From JAAYAY01 sp963674575 (GTDB taxonomy: Bacteria; Planctomycetota; Planctomycetia; Pirellulales; Thermoguttaceae), in NCBI GenBank assembly GCA_963674575.2, contig CAXXQT010000009.1, positions 186,001 through 250,000 of the forward strand: 64,000 nucleotides of DNA, in the 5' to 3' direction. The notes under the pieces were generated by a model that was given only the letters and a program-made list of their open reading frames with translations, did no database searches and had not been told where the DNA came from. Each line of letters starts with the position of its first letter. Position 1 is the first letter of the stretch. Below are positions 51,998 through 61,473 of the stretch, one piece after another. A program made the translations under genes and the position numbers.

Positions 51998-52543
51998 ATG
52001 AGCGACAAAAAGGCACGAAACATGGATCGGATCGCGATCAAGCGAAAACAACTCCGAGAAACCCTCGCTGCTGACACGAGCAACGGTTTCTGCGTGGCGC
52101 ACGCGATGACGGTGGAGCCCTCCTGTGTCTCTCCCGATACGTCCGTGTTGGAACTGGTGGAACTCTTTCATGCGAAACACTTTCGCCATGTTCTCGTGGT
52201 TGACCACAGGGAGCAACTCCTGGGGGTCGTGAGCGACCGCGATGTCCTTCGTTGTTTTGGTCCCCAGGAGGCGCCCAAGCGGTCCGTTCTGGCCGGAATT
52301 CAACTGGGAGACCTGATGAGCAGGGATCTGGTGACCGTTCGACCGGAGACGCCCTTGGATCAGGCGGTCACGTTGATGGTGGAGGAAGGGATCAGTTGCC
52401 TTCCGGTTCTGAACGAATCGGAACTTGTGGGAATTCTTACCAATACGGATCTGCACGTTGTACTCCAGGTTTTTCTCCAATCGGCACTGGCGGAATCTTC
52501 GCTGGTTTCGCAGCGATGGGGCGGTTCCAGCCCGCACAGCTAG
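51998..52543 (+). CDS. CBS-domain pair protein
   Basis: 181 residues from ATG 51998, with GGAAAGGGG upstream. After a 30-residue N-terminal extension come two CBS motifs: Val-Ala-His-Ala-Met-Thr with Val-Val-Ser-Asp-Arg-Asp-Val-Leu, and Leu-Met-Ser-Arg-Asp-Leu-Val-Thr with Gly-Ile-Leu-Thr-Asn-Thr-Asp-Leu. Such Bateman modules bind adenosine nucleotides and regulate partner proteins; no effector domain is attached here. Confidence 0.88.
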   Translation: MSDKKARNMDRIAIKRKQLRETLAADTSNGFCVAHAMTVEPSCVSPDTSVLELVELFHAKHFRHVLVVDHREQLLGVVSDRDVLRCFGPQEAPKRSVLAGIQLGDLMSRDLVTVRPETPLDQAVTLMVEEGISCLPVLNESELVGILTNTDLHVVLQVFLQSALAESSLVSQRWGGSSPHS

Positions 52544-52804
52544 GACAACCGGACGGTTGAGTCTGGCGTCTGGTCCGATTGGTACGGGCCATTTCTGACA
52601 TGCGCGATGCGCCGGTTCTTGCGGATGCTTCCGCTGTGTGGCGCGAGGGAATTTCGTTCGTATCGGGTTCCAGTCCCGTCCGATACACGCTTCTATCGAG
52701 GCTTGCATCTCCAATGCCCGAGAGTCGGCAAGGAAATGCAGACATCCCTAGATTCGCTCTGACGTGTGGGCCTATGCCCGCTTTCCCTCCAGAAGGACGC
52801 CTGA

Positions 52805-53101
52805 ATGAAGAAAGACACCTTTCGAGTCGTGACCCGGGGAACGAACGGCGAAATCCGCATCCGGGACTACGATAGTCAGGAGGACTTGCTCAAACGCCAC
52901 ATGCAGATCGGCATCGACGACTGCAGCACCGACCTTGGACTGCGAGGCCTCCCGGTATTCCGTGGATTGATCGGCCCCATGCCCGAGGGAAAGAACATCA
53001 TTCGCTATGAATCGCCCGAGATTTTCGAAACGCTGACGAAGGAATGGAGCGTGACGAAGACCCCTCGGCGGACCCGGAAGCGCACCCAAGCGCCTACCTA
53101 A
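52805..53101 (+). CDS. Small hypothetical protein
   Basis: 98 residues with a basic C-terminal tail (Arg-Arg-Thr-Arg-Lys-Arg). Otherwise mixed alpha/beta with no motif I recognise; two Cys-poor halves and no signal peptide. The start follows GAAGGACGCC by a few bases and a clean intrinsic terminator follows 36 bases behind the stop, which supports a real, separately transcribed gene. Confidence 0.65.
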   Translation: MKKDTFRVVTRGTNGEIRIRDYDSQEDLLKRHMQIGIDDCSTDLGLRGLPVFRGLIGPMPEGKNIIRYESPEIFETLTKEWSVTKTPRRTRKRTQAPT

Positions 53102-53137
53102 GGCGCCGCTCGCACCGGCAATCGTCATCCACCACTA

Positions 53138-53160
53138 AGGGCCGCAAGGCCCTTTTTTTT
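53138..53160 (+). terminator. Intrinsic (Rho-independent) terminator
   Basis: Stem AGGGCC (53138-53143) pairs with GGCCCT (53148-53153) around a GCAA tetraloop, followed by eight T. It ends the small gene at 52805-53101 and separates it from the convergent oxidoreductase gene. Confidence 0.9.
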
Positions 53161-53249
53161 ATGGGTCCGCCGGACTCATCACGGCAGACCCCGAGGTTGA
53201 CTCTGAGCGTGCCACCCACCCAATACGCAATCCCTTCGAGGGGCCGCCT

Positions 53250-54608
53250 CTAGAACGCCTTGGTGAAGCCGGGCATGGCGATGGGATAGTTGCCGTTGGC
53301 GTCGGCCTGGACGGGGGCCGGATCGTCGAGGCTGGTGAGCTTTTCGAGTCCCGGAGCGAGCACCAGGTCGGACTGGAGGGCCTCGTCCCAGGTGACTTCC
53401 TTGCCCGACTCGGCGGCCATACGCCCCAAGATGCCCGTCAAGGCCGCGTAGGCGCAACGCTCGGCCTCGTTGTAGGGCTTGTTGTTGCGGATCGCATCGA
53501 ACAGCAATTGATGTTCCACATCGTAGGCGTTCACCGAGGGCCCGTCATACTGCCAGGCGATATTGTCCTTGGCTTGCTTGTGGCTCTTGTAGATCACCGG
53601 AACCTTGATGCCTTCGCCAAGTACGGCGGCGCCCTTGGAGCCGTGGATCACGTCGCCGAAAAAGCCCCAGCAGTCCGCCATGTGACGCCCCTGGCCGAAG
53701 AGGCGGGTGCCATCGGGGAACGTGTACTCCACGGCGTAGTGGTCGAAGAGTTGGTCGGCCTTGTCGCGAACCTGCCGTCCGCCCTGTCCCTGGGCCGACA
53801 CCGGCCACGCCCCTTTCACCCAGCAGCAGACGTCGAGGTTGTGGATCAGCCAGTCGAGCAGAAAACTGCCGTTGACCCACGTGTAGCAACTGTAGTTGCG
53901 GATCTGATGAGCCATTTCGCTCAAATCGCCTGCGTTGGGAGTGAAGCCCACGGGACCGTGTTCACGATAGGCCCAGCAGGTGATCACGTCGCCGATGGCG
54001 CCGTCGTGAACGCGCTTGACGGCATCTTCCAGGGGCGTGTAATGGCGGCTCATGAGTCCGCCCGCGATTTTCAGGCCTTTCTCTTTCGCCTTCTTGCCTG
54101 CTGCCAGGATCCGGCGGATTCCCGGACCGTCCACGGCAAAGGACTTTTCCATGAAGATGTTCCGTCCCTTTTCGACCGCGTATTCCACGTGGAAGGGACG
54201 AAAGGCGGGCGGAGTGGTGAGCAGGACAAGGTCGTCGCCGTCGAGCAGGTCGATCGCCTTCTTGTAGGCGTCGAGACCGAGGAATTGCCGCTCGGGCGGA
54301 ACGTCGACCTGGTCGGGGAACTGCTTGCTCAGGCGTTTGAGGCTTCCCGACAATCGGTTCTCGAAGACGTCGGCCATGGCCACCAGTTTAACCGGGCCCT
54401 GGTCCTTGGTGTTCAAGGCGTTGGCAGCCGCCCCGGTCCCCCGTCCGCCGCATCCGACCAGGGCCACCCGAATCGTGTTGCTCTCCGAGGCGTGCACGCG
54501 AGGTGTCATGGCGCCCGCCACGGCGACACCGGCAAGAGCGCTTCCGCTCCGTTGGAGAAACTCACGGCGCGATGCAGTCGAACGGCTGGCGGGTTGTTTC
54601 GTGGCCAT
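53250..54608 (-). CDS. Tat-exported Gfo/Idh/MocA-family oxidoreductase
   Basis: 452 residues from ATG 54608; an in-frame extension to 54668 is possible but does not look like a signal. Tat motif Ser-Arg-Arg-Glu-Phe-Leu-Gln-Arg, hydrophobic core, then the NAD(P) fold (Val-Ala-Leu-Val-Gly-Cys-Gly-Gly-Arg-Gly) and Met-Glu-Lys-Ser-Phe-Ala, where Glu-Lys-Ser replaces the more usual Glu-Lys-Pro. The C-terminal domain has Trp-Leu-Ile-His-Asn-Leu-Asp-Val-Cys. It differs clearly from the paralogue at 26374-27780. The substrate is unknown. Confidence 0.92.
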   Translation of the reverse strand: MATKQPASRSTASRREFLQRSGSALAGVAVAGAMTPRVHASESNTIRVALVGCGGRGTGAAANALNTKDQGPVKLVAMADVFENRLSGSLKRLSKQFPDQVDVPPERQFLGLDAYKKAIDLLDGDDLVLLTTPPAFRPFHVEYAVEKGRNIFMEKSFAVDGPGIRRILAAGKKAKEKGLKIAGGLMSRHYTPLEDAVKRVHDGAIGDVITCWAYREHGPVGFTPNAGDLSEMAHQIRNYSCYTWVNGSFLLDWLIHNLDVCCWVKGAWPVSAQGQGGRQVRDKADQLFDHYAVEYTFPDGTRLFGQGRHMADCWGFFGDVIHGSKGAAVLGEGIKVPVIYKSHKQAKDNIAWQYDGPSVNAYDVEHQLLFDAIRNNKPYNEAERCAYAALTGILGRMAAESGKEVTWDEALQSDLVLAPGLEKLTSLDDPAPVQADANGNYPIAMPGFTKAF

Positions 54609-54842
54609 CAGCGATGCCCTTTCGTGTCGGCGGAGAGAAAACGGATGCTCAGGGAAGGGAGAGAACAACCAACTTCTGCCCTGCAGAGAGACCCTACCCG
54701 GGCAAGAAGATGCTCTTCCCCCACAATCTTCTTCTCGGGATTCTGAGCGGTGAGAAGGGCAGTGTCAAGTTCCGCCCTGAATTGGGAGGCGAGTCCCGGT
54801 TTCCCGGGACCCGGCCGTTGAGTGGCATGCCAGTACGCGAGA

Positions 54843-56090
54843 TCAGTCGTCCGTGACGTCCGGAAAATGGTCGGCGCCGTCGCTCTTGGCAATCACGGTG
54901 ATCCCTTCGTCGGTGACGGTGAACCCCCGGGAACGATCCAAGTCGTGATCGTAGCCGATTTCGACCCCGGGGGGGATGGCCACGTTTTTTTCGACGATGG
55001 CTCGACGGATTTTGGCGTGACGGCCCACGTCGACACCGGCAAAGACGATGGAATCCTCCACCGCGGCAAAGCTGTTGACTCGAACTCCGTTGCCGAGGAT
55101 CGATCGTTCAACCCGTCCTCCCGAGACGATGGAGCCCGGACAGATAATGCTGTCCACGGCGAACCCTCGCCGCTGATCTCCCGCGAAAACGAACTTGGGA
55201 GGCGGATAGTTGGGCTGGTAGGTCCGTATGGACCACTGGTCGTCGTACATGTTCAGTTGGGGATCGACGCTGATGAGGTCCATGTTCGTGTCGAAGTAGG
55301 CGTCGAGAGTCCCCACGTCGCGCCAATAGGCTTCCCGCTTGCGATTCTCGTCCATGAACCGGTAAGCGAAAACTCGATTTGTGTCGATGATTGCGGGGAT
55401 CACGTCGCCTCCGAAGTCGTGGCGACTGCCGCGGCGCGTGGCATCGCGGCAGAGTTCCTCGAAGAGGAATCGGGCCGTGAAGACGTAGATCCCCATCGAG
55501 GCGAGGCAATTGGCTTCGTCGCCGGGGACGGGACGCGGATCGGCCGGCTTTTCTTCAAAGCCCATCACGCGACTTTCCGTGTCGACCTCGATCACGCCGA
55601 AGGCTCCGGCCGCCTCTTCCCTGGCCACAGGCAGGGCTCCCACGGTCATGTCGGCCCGATTGGCGATATGGGCGTCGACCAGCTTCTTGTAGTTCATCTT
55701 GTAGATGTGATCGCCGGCCAGGATGACGACGTACTTGGGATTCTCCTTCTCGATCGTGTAGATGTTCTGGTAAACGGCATCGGCCGTGCCCTGATACCAG
55801 TTTTCATCGATTCGCTGCTGCGGAGGGACGACGTCGATGAACTCGCCCAACTCCCGGCAGAAATAGCGTCCCCACCCCATATTGATATGGCGGTCGAGAC
55901 TCATCGCCTTGTACTGGGTCAAGGCCAGGATCTTCCGTATGCCGCTGTTCAGGCAGTTCGAAAGGGTGAAGTCGATGATCCGATAGCCGCCCCCGAAAGG
56001 TACGGCCGGTTTGGCCCGATCCCGTGTGAGGGGATCCAGACGCGATCCTTTTCCACCGGCAAGAATGACTGCGACCACATGGTCCCGCAT
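54843..56090 (-). CDS. glgC: Glucose-1-phosphate adenylyltransferase (ADP-glucose pyrophosphorylase)
   Basis: 415 residues from ATG 56090, preceded by GGAGG at about 6 bases. Nucleotidyltransferase signature Leu-Ala-Gly-Gly-Lys-Gly-Ser-Arg-Leu, Arg-Ala-Lys-Pro-Ala-Val-Pro-Phe-Gly, Trp-Tyr-Gln-Gly-Thr-Ala-Asp-Ala, Asp-His-Ile-Tyr and Glu-Glu-Lys-Pro; the C-terminal left-handed beta-helix holds Val-Glu-Arg-Ser-Ile-Leu-Gly. It makes ADP-glucose from ATP and glucose-1-phosphate, the first committed step of glycogen synthesis. No other glycogen gene is adjacent. Confidence 0.96.
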   Translation of the reverse strand: MRDHVVAVILAGGKGSRLDPLTRDRAKPAVPFGGGYRIIDFTLSNCLNSGIRKILALTQYKAMSLDRHINMGWGRYFCRELGEFIDVVPPQQRIDENWYQGTADAVYQNIYTIEKENPKYVVILAGDHIYKMNYKKLVDAHIANRADMTVGALPVAREEAAGAFGVIEVDTESRVMGFEEKPADPRPVPGDEANCLASMGIYVFTARFLFEELCRDATRRGSRHDFGGDVIPAIIDTNRVFAYRFMDENRKREAYWRDVGTLDAYFDTNMDLISVDPQLNMYDDQWSIRTYQPNYPPPKFVFAGDQRRGFAVDSIICPGSIVSGGRVERSILGNGVRVNSFAAVEDSIVFAGVDVGRHAKIRRAIVEKNVAIPPGVEIGYDHDLDRSRGFTVTDEGITVIAKSDGADHFPDVTDD

Positions 56091-56407
56091 TACGACCTCC
56101 TCAGTGTGCCCCTTCTCTCGGACGCGGACTTGCACAACGGGGGACTATTCTCCGAACGACGTCCCTGCACCCCGCTTCGGTCTGGCCCGTTCCCCTGTTG
56201 AGGAGGAAACCCTCCGACCGCAAATATGCCGGGACGAATCAGCCGGCCTGGGTCTGGCAGTTTCCTTGAAATCACTTCGGCTCGCTTAGCCTCCGTCATT
56301 GTAGCGTTCTGGCGATTATCTCCAAAGAGCGCAACTCCGACACGCAAGGTCCTCCTAATCGGCATATCGTTACCCCAAAGCTGGCTTTTTGAAAGGGCGC
56401 CGGGCGA
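56091..56407. other. Intergenic region upstream of glgC
   Basis: About 315 bases between the asnB stop and the glgC start, both on the minus strand. It should hold the glgC promoter; no strong element or palindrome was identified. Confidence 0.4.
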
Positions 56408-58327
56408 TCAGCCGTCCAGCCATTCTCGTTGCCAGAGTTCGAGCAGCAGAAGGGCCCAGAGACGGTAGGCGTGGTCGAAGCGACCGGCGAGATGTTCTTC
56501 AACGAGCGAATCGACGGCAGCCGGATCGAACAATCCCCTCTGTCGGGTACGGGAATCGGAGAAGACTTCTTGCGCAAAGGGGGCCAAGGGCCCGCGGAAC
56601 CAGTGGTCCAAGGGAACACCGAACCCCATCTTGGGACGGTGGACGATTTCGTGAGGAATCAGGTCTTCGAACGCTTCGAGCAGAAGACGCTTTCCTTTTC
56701 CGCGGCGATACTTTCTCACAAGTGGAGTTCGTGCGGCAAATTCCACGACCCGATGATCGAGCATCGGCTGCCGGCATTCCAGGCTGTGGGCCATGGAGGC
56801 GATGTCAACCTTCGTCATCAGGTCGCAGGGCAGGTAGGTCACCAGGTCAACCAGACTCGTGGCAGTGACCGGATCTCGCTGCCGGCATTGCGCGGCAGCC
56901 TTCAGCAGAAAACGCTCGGGATCCTCGTCGGGCAGCCTCGCCAGGAAATCGTCACTGTAGAGCTCGGCTCGCCGTGCTTCGTTAAAGATGGCAATCCAAC
57001 CGAGATAACGAGACCACTGGGGCAAGGCGAGCGATTCGGTGAACCGCTTGAATCGGCGGCGAATCGATTTCTGCCGGGGGCTGGCGGGCAGTCGTTGCCA
57101 GAATCGACCAGCCAGGGCGGCCCGGGCAGGCCACGGCAAGCGGTCGAACCAGCGTGCGAGGGCGACTGCCTTGTAGCGGGGATACCCCGCGAAGAGCTCA
57201 TCGCCACCGTCACCGGTGAGGGCGACGGTCACGTGGCGACGCGTCATCTCCGAAACATACCACGTGGGGATGGCCGAACTGTCGGCGAAGGGTTCGTCGT
57301 AATGCCAGACCAGCTTGGGCAGGATCTCCAGGGCATTGGGCTCGACCTGGAATTCTTCGTGCGCCGTGCCAAAACGTTCCGAAACCAGCCGTGCGTAGCG
57401 GGTCTCGTCGTATTCGGCCACGGGGAACCCGATCGAGAAGGTCTTGACGGTCTGGTTGCTGAGCTGCTGCATCAAGCCCACGACCACTGTGGAGTCGATC
57501 CCTCCGGAAAGGAAGGCTCCCAGGGGCACTTCGCTCTGAAGACGCATTTCGACTGAGGAGGTCATCAGGGCGCGGAGCTCTTCACGATCCTCGGCCGGGC
57601 TGCGGCGCTGTTCCAGATTGAAATCGGGACGCCAGTAACTCTTGACGGTCATCTGATCGCCCCGCCAGACGGCGTAGTGTCCTGGGGGCAGCTTGTTGAA
57701 CCCTTCGAGAATCGTGTGCGGATGAGGGACGTATTGGTAGGTGAGGTAGAGATCGAGTGCAACGGGATCCAGCTTACGGGGAACTCCCGGGACTTCCAGA
57801 AGGCTCTTCAACTCGCTGGCAAAGAGGAACCGCCCGGGCTCGCAGCGGTACACCATCGGCTTCTGCCCGAGACGATCTCGCGCAATCATCACTTGCTGGC
57901 GATTGCGATCCCAGATCGCCAGCCCAAACATGCCGTTCAGGTGGCGGAGGCAGTCCGGGCCCTCATCCTCGTAGAGATGGACGATCGTCTCCGTGTCGCT
58001 CCGCGTGCGAAACGTGTGCCCCGCCCCTTCCAGGCGGCGGCGCAAATCGCGGAAGTTATAGATTTCCCCATTGAACACAATCCAAACGGATCCATCCTCG
58101 TTCGACAACGGCTGCTGGCCACCGGCCAGGTCGATGATGGACAAGCGGCGGTGGCCTAGAACGACCCCCGGATTGAGCGAGTAGCCAGGACGCGGCGAGA
58201 GAGGCACGCAGTGGGTGCCCGCCTCATCCGGACCGCGATGATGCAAGGCTTCCACCATCTGGCGGAGTGTTCCCTCATCAACAGCCTTGCTTGGGTCCGT
58301 CCAAATTGCTCCGGTGATACCGCACAT
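56408..58327 (-). CDS. asnB: Asparagine synthase (glutamine-hydrolysing)
   Basis: 639 residues when started so that Met is followed by the nucleophile Cys2 (Met-Cys-Gly-Ile-Thr-Gly, ATG 58327). The glutaminase domain shows His-Arg-Gly-Pro-Asp, His-Arg-Arg-Leu-Ser-Ile and Phe-Asn-Gly-Glu-Ile-Tyr-Asn. The synthetase domain has the PP-loop Leu-Ser-Gly-Gly-Ile-Asp-Ser, and Thr-Gly-Asp-Gly-Gly-Asp-Glu-Leu-Phe-Ala-Gly-Tyr-Pro-Arg-Tyr. It transfers ammonia from Gln to an acyl-adenylated Asp or another carboxylate. This long, XrtA/PEP-CTERM-like subclass often acts in polysaccharide or exosortase loci, so free Asn production is likely but not certain. Confidence 0.94.
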   Translation of the reverse strand: MCGITGAIWTDPSKAVDEGTLRQMVEALHHRGPDEAGTHCVPLSPRPGYSLNPGVVLGHRRLSIIDLAGGQQPLSNEDGSVWIVFNGEIYNFRDLRRRLEGAGHTFRTRSDTETIVHLYEDEGPDCLRHLNGMFGLAIWDRNRQQVMIARDRLGQKPMVYRCEPGRFLFASELKSLLEVPGVPRKLDPVALDLYLTYQYVPHPHTILEGFNKLPPGHYAVWRGDQMTVKSYWRPDFNLEQRRSPAEDREELRALMTSSVEMRLQSEVPLGAFLSGGIDSTVVVGLMQQLSNQTVKTFSIGFPVAEYDETRYARLVSERFGTAHEEFQVEPNALEILPKLVWHYDEPFADSSAIPTWYVSEMTRRHVTVALTGDGGDELFAGYPRYKAVALARWFDRLPWPARAALAGRFWQRLPASPRQKSIRRRFKRFTESLALPQWSRYLGWIAIFNEARRAELYSDDFLARLPDEDPERFLLKAAAQCRQRDPVTATSLVDLVTYLPCDLMTKVDIASMAHSLECRQPMLDHRVVEFAARTPLVRKYRRGKGKRLLLEAFEDLIPHEIVHRPKMGFGVPLDHWFRGPLAPFAQEVFSDSRTRQRGLFDPAAVDSLVEEHLAGRFDHAYRLWALLLLELWQREWLDG

Positions 58328-58872
58328 GGAAAGAATCCGGGAAAACGATCCTGAGAACAAAGGCAATCCTTCTCAGGAAGATCGTCTTGGTTGCGATCTT
58401 GCCCGATTCGGTTTGCCCCGTTCTCGACGCACGAGTGAACTCGTACGCGGGGGGTAAAGAAGTGCCGAAACCTATTATACCAGGAAGGGGCTGGCGTTTT
58501 CCATCAGGCTTGGGCTGACATCCTGTGAGTTTTCCGATCAGCTGTTTTCGTGAGCGGGAAAGACCGGCGGTACGACCTGTAGCAGGCACGCTCCCCCGTG
58601 CCGTCCGTAGCATGGCTCTCTGAGCCGTGACTGGCAGTATCACTTGCCCGCCACTTCACAGAATCACATGCAGATGGACCGATGTGACCGAATCTGCATT
58701 GCTCGGTTGCGGCGGCGTCCTTCCTGCCAGAGTGGCGACGGGACCGGCGGCAGGGATGCCACCGCTGCGAGAAAACTGGAAATCCGCTTCGCCACCTGCC
58801 ACAATATGGGGCAACCGGGGGAGTTACGCCCTCGATTCCAATCACGCCCTTCCCTCACAAGCGAGATCTCCC
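58328..58872. other. Divergent intergenic region upstream of asnB and the GH-like gene
   Basis: About 545 bases. It holds the two GTAG-type REP palindromes at 58579-58629, described separately. The frame of the downstream gene remains open back to 58627 but shows no signal peptide or motif. Promoters for both divergent genes must lie here but I cannot identify them. Confidence 0.5.
58579..58629 (+). repeat. Two consecutive GTAG-type REP palindromes
   Basis: First unit: GTAG-CA, then GGCAC...GTGCC with a C-rich loop. Second unit, starting 28 bases later at 58607: GTAG, then CATGGCTC-TCT-GAGCCGTG (one mismatch). Both carry GTAG at the foot of the hairpin, like the array at 198-362, and have the same 28-base spacing, but their stem sequences differ. 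Confidence 0.75.
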
Positions 58873-61284
58873 ATGCTCCACGGCGTCACCCTCGTGGCCC
58901 TGACTCTGTTCGCAGCACCGCCGCAAGACAAACTTGATGACTTTGCGTATACGACAACGGAAGAAGCACGTTCGCAGTGGTCTGCTTCCGAAAGGACCCC
59001 GGATGTGGACGTGGTTCGCGACGGCAACCGCTCGGTTCTTACGGTCAAGGCGCCCTTTGCAGAATCGTCGACGCTTTCGCGTGTCGTCATTGACCGCTCG
59101 CTCGAACTCAACCTGGCGGCTCCGGGCCGGTTCGAACTGGAGATTGCCGTGGATCCCCCTGAGGCTTGTGGGAGTCTGACCCTCTATTTCCGCAGCGGAC
59201 GCGGTTGGTACGGAGCGGGAGGCGGCGTGGCCGCCAGTGGATGGCAAACCGTGCAGTTCTCGAAGGCGGGTTTTCGCACGGAAGGCACTCCCGCCGGTTG
59301 GGACAAGATCGACGGGATTCGCATCGCCTGTTGGCGAGGGCGAGCCAAGGACGCCACGATACGCATCCGACGCCTGGCTGCCTGCTGGAGCAATGCGGCC
59401 CTGGTCATTCCCACGGCCTCCGAGCATCCAGGTGACCGCGAAGTCGATTCGGCCCTCGACATTGCCGAAACCGTGGGAGGAATGCTTGAGGATCTCGGAC
59501 TGGGCGCCGATGCGGTAGAAGATTCCACCCTACCTTCCGGCGGGCTGGGGAAACGTCACGTGGCCATCGTCGCCTATCATCCACGGATGTCGGACGAGAC
59601 GGTTCAGGCACTCGTCGAATTCGTTGAACAAGGCGGGAAGGTGTTTGCCTGCTATGGAATGCCGACGAAACTGGCGGCGGCCCTCGGCTTCAAACGGGCT
59701 CGCTACTACAAGCCGGACCCGGGCGCCCTAGCCGAGATCCGCTTCGATGCGCCCGACATTCAAGGGCTCCCCCGATCGGTCCGACAGGCATCGTGGAATA
59801 TGACGACCGTCGAGCCTGTCGGATACAACGCGAGAGCAATTGCAACCTGGTACGACCGGGACGGCAATCCGACGGGACTTCCCGCCATGTGGGTCTCCAA
59901 CCGCGGTGCCTATTTCAGCCACGTGGTTATCAATGACGACCCCGCAGCGAAACGGCAGATGCTTGCGGCCGTGCTCGGCTACCTCGACTCCTCGATCTGG
60001 CAGCAGATGGCCGACTCGGAATTAGAGAAGATCGGCAAGGTTGGGCACTGCCGGACGCTCCAGGAGGTTGCCCAGTTCGTGACGTCTTCCGGACGGCCCG
60101 AAGCGATCGAAACCGGCAAAGCGGCAGTTCAGGCGGAGGCCAAGGCGAAATCCCAGATGACTGCCGGGCTGTTCGCTGATGCCGTTGCCACGGCCCGCCA
60201 GGCCCACGACCTGCTGGCTCGGTCTTATCTCCTCGCCCAGGAGAGCCGCAAGGTGGAAGGCCGAGCCTGGTGGAACCACTCCGGAACCGGGCCCTATCCG
60301 GGCGACTGGGATCGAGCCTGCAAGGAATTGGCCGACGCCGGCTTCAACATGATCCTGCCCAACATGCTCTGGGCGGGCCGGGCTCATTACCCAAGCGACG
60401 TGTTGCCTCGCAGCCGAACCTATCAGGAATATGGCGACCAGATCGAGCAGTGCCTGGCGGCCGCCAAGAAGCACGGACTGGAAGTTCACGTATGGAAGGT
60501 CAACTTCAACCTGTCCGGCGCCCCCCGCGAGTTCGTCGAAAAACTGCGAAAGGAGGGGCGGCTCCAAGTCTCGCTGGGCGACAACTCCCGCTCTTGGCTC
60601 TGCCCTTCCCATCCCGACAACTTCCGGCTGGAAGTGGACAGCATGCTCGAAGTGGCCAAGAAGTACGACGTGGACGGACTTCACTTCGACTACATTCGCT
60701 ACCCCGGGGCCGACGCGTGTTTCTGCGACGGTTGCCGCCAGCGGTTCGAGGCCGCCACGGGGATCAAAGTGGAGAACTGGCCGAAGGACTGCCGGTCGGG
60801 CGTTCACAAGGAGGCCTACAACCAGTGGCGATGCGACCAGATTTCCCGGCTCGTGCGGACCGTGCATGACGAGGCAAAGAAACTGCGTCCGTCGCTCAAG
60901 ATTTCGGCCGCCGTCTTCGGATCCTATCCTTCGTGCCGCGAATCCGTGGCCCAGGACTGGCCCGAGTGGATTAAGGCCGGCTGGCTCGATTTCGTCTGCC
61001 CCATGGACTACACCGGCAGCGATCCGGGCTTCTGCGGACTGGTCGAAAACCAGCTCGACCTGGTGGGCGGGCGGATCCCCGTCTATCCGGGCATCGGTGC
61101 GACCGCTTCCCGCTGTCGTCTCTCGGCCGATCGCGTGGCTGGGCAGATCTTCCATGCTCGGCGATTGGGAGCCGCCGGTTTCACAATCTTCAACTTGAGC
61201 GAATCGACGGCACGGGATATCCTGCCGGGATTGAAACTAGGCGCGACGGCCGAGCCGGCCAAGACGCCGCACAGCAAAGACTGA
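58873..61284 (+). CDS. Secreted glycosyl-hydrolase-like family 10 (GHL10) protein
   Basis: 803 residues from ATG 58873, which begins a short signal peptide (Leu-Val-Ala-Leu-Thr-Leu-Phe-Ala-Ala-Pro). Residues about 20-200 form a carbohydrate-binding-like beta domain, then a flavodoxin/GATase-like middle part (about 200-390), a helical linker, and a TIM-barrel glycosyl hydrolase-like domain (about 450-790): His-Val-Trp-Lys-Val-Asn-Phe-Asn, Trp-Leu-Cys-Pro-Ser-His-Pro, Asp-Gly-Leu-His-Phe-Asp-Tyr-Ile-Arg-Tyr-Pro and Asp-Phe-Val-Cys-Pro-Met-Asp-Tyr-Thr. These match the GHL10/DUF187 pattern. It probably acts on an exopolysaccharide; the bond cleaved is unknown. Confidence 0.85.
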   Translation: MLHGVTLVALTLFAAPPQDKLDDFAYTTTEEARSQWSASERTPDVDVVRDGNRSVLTVKAPFAESSTLSRVVIDRSLELNLAAPGRFELEIAVDPPEACGSLTLYFRSGRGWYGAGGGVAASGWQTVQFSKAGFRTEGTPAGWDKIDGIRIACWRGRAKDATIRIRRLAACWSNAALVIPTASEHPGDREVDSALDIAETVGGMLEDLGLGADAVEDSTLPSGGLGKRHVAIVAYHPRMSDETVQALVEFVEQGGKVFACYGMPTKLAAALGFKRARYYKPDPGALAEIRFDAPDIQGLPRSVRQASWNMTTVEPVGYNARAIATWYDRDGNPTGLPAMWVSNRGAYFSHVVINDDPAAKRQMLAAVLGYLDSSIWQQMADSELEKIGKVGHCRTLQEVAQFVTSSGRPEAIETGKAAVQAEAKAKSQMTAGLFADAVATARQAHDLLARSYLLAQESRKVEGRAWWNHSGTGPYPGDWDRACKELADAGFNMILPNMLWAGRAHYPSDVLPRSRTYQEYGDQIEQCLAAAKKHGLEVHVWKVNFNLSGAPREFVEKLRKEGRLQVSLGDNSRSWLCPSHPDNFRLEVDSMLEVAKKYDVDGLHFDYIRYPGADACFCDGCRQRFEAATGIKVENWPKDCRSGVHKEAYNQWRCDQISRLVRTVHDEAKKLRPSLKISAAVFGSYPSCRESVAQDWPEWIKAGWLDFVCPMDYTGSDPGFCGLVENQLDLVGGRIPVYPGIGATASRCRLSADRVAGQIFHARRLGAAGFTIFNLSESTARDILPGLKLGATAEPAKTPHSKD

Positions 61285-61400
61285 AGGCTGGAGACTGGAG
61301 GCTGGAGGGCTGCAATGGCAGAGACTTTTCGTACATTGGGAGTGATCAATCGACCTCCCATCAAGTCCTAGAGCCTACAGTCTCCAGCCTACAGCCTTGT
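61284..61400. repeat. Inverted GGCTGGAGACTGGAG-type repeat
   Basis: The left arm (61285-61310) reads AGGCTGGAGACTGGAGG; the right arm (61371-61398) has CAGTCTCCAGCCTACAGCC, its near inverse complement. About 60 bases lie between. The left arm starts at the stop codon of the upstream gene. It resembles other planctomycete intergenic repeats and could form a hairpin terminator. Confidence 0.65.
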
Positions 61401-61473
61401 TTGTTCGTAGCCTTGCACGTTCGTAGCTCTCTCGACAATCCAGTTCCCCTCACTTCAACTGAGTAATTGAGCC

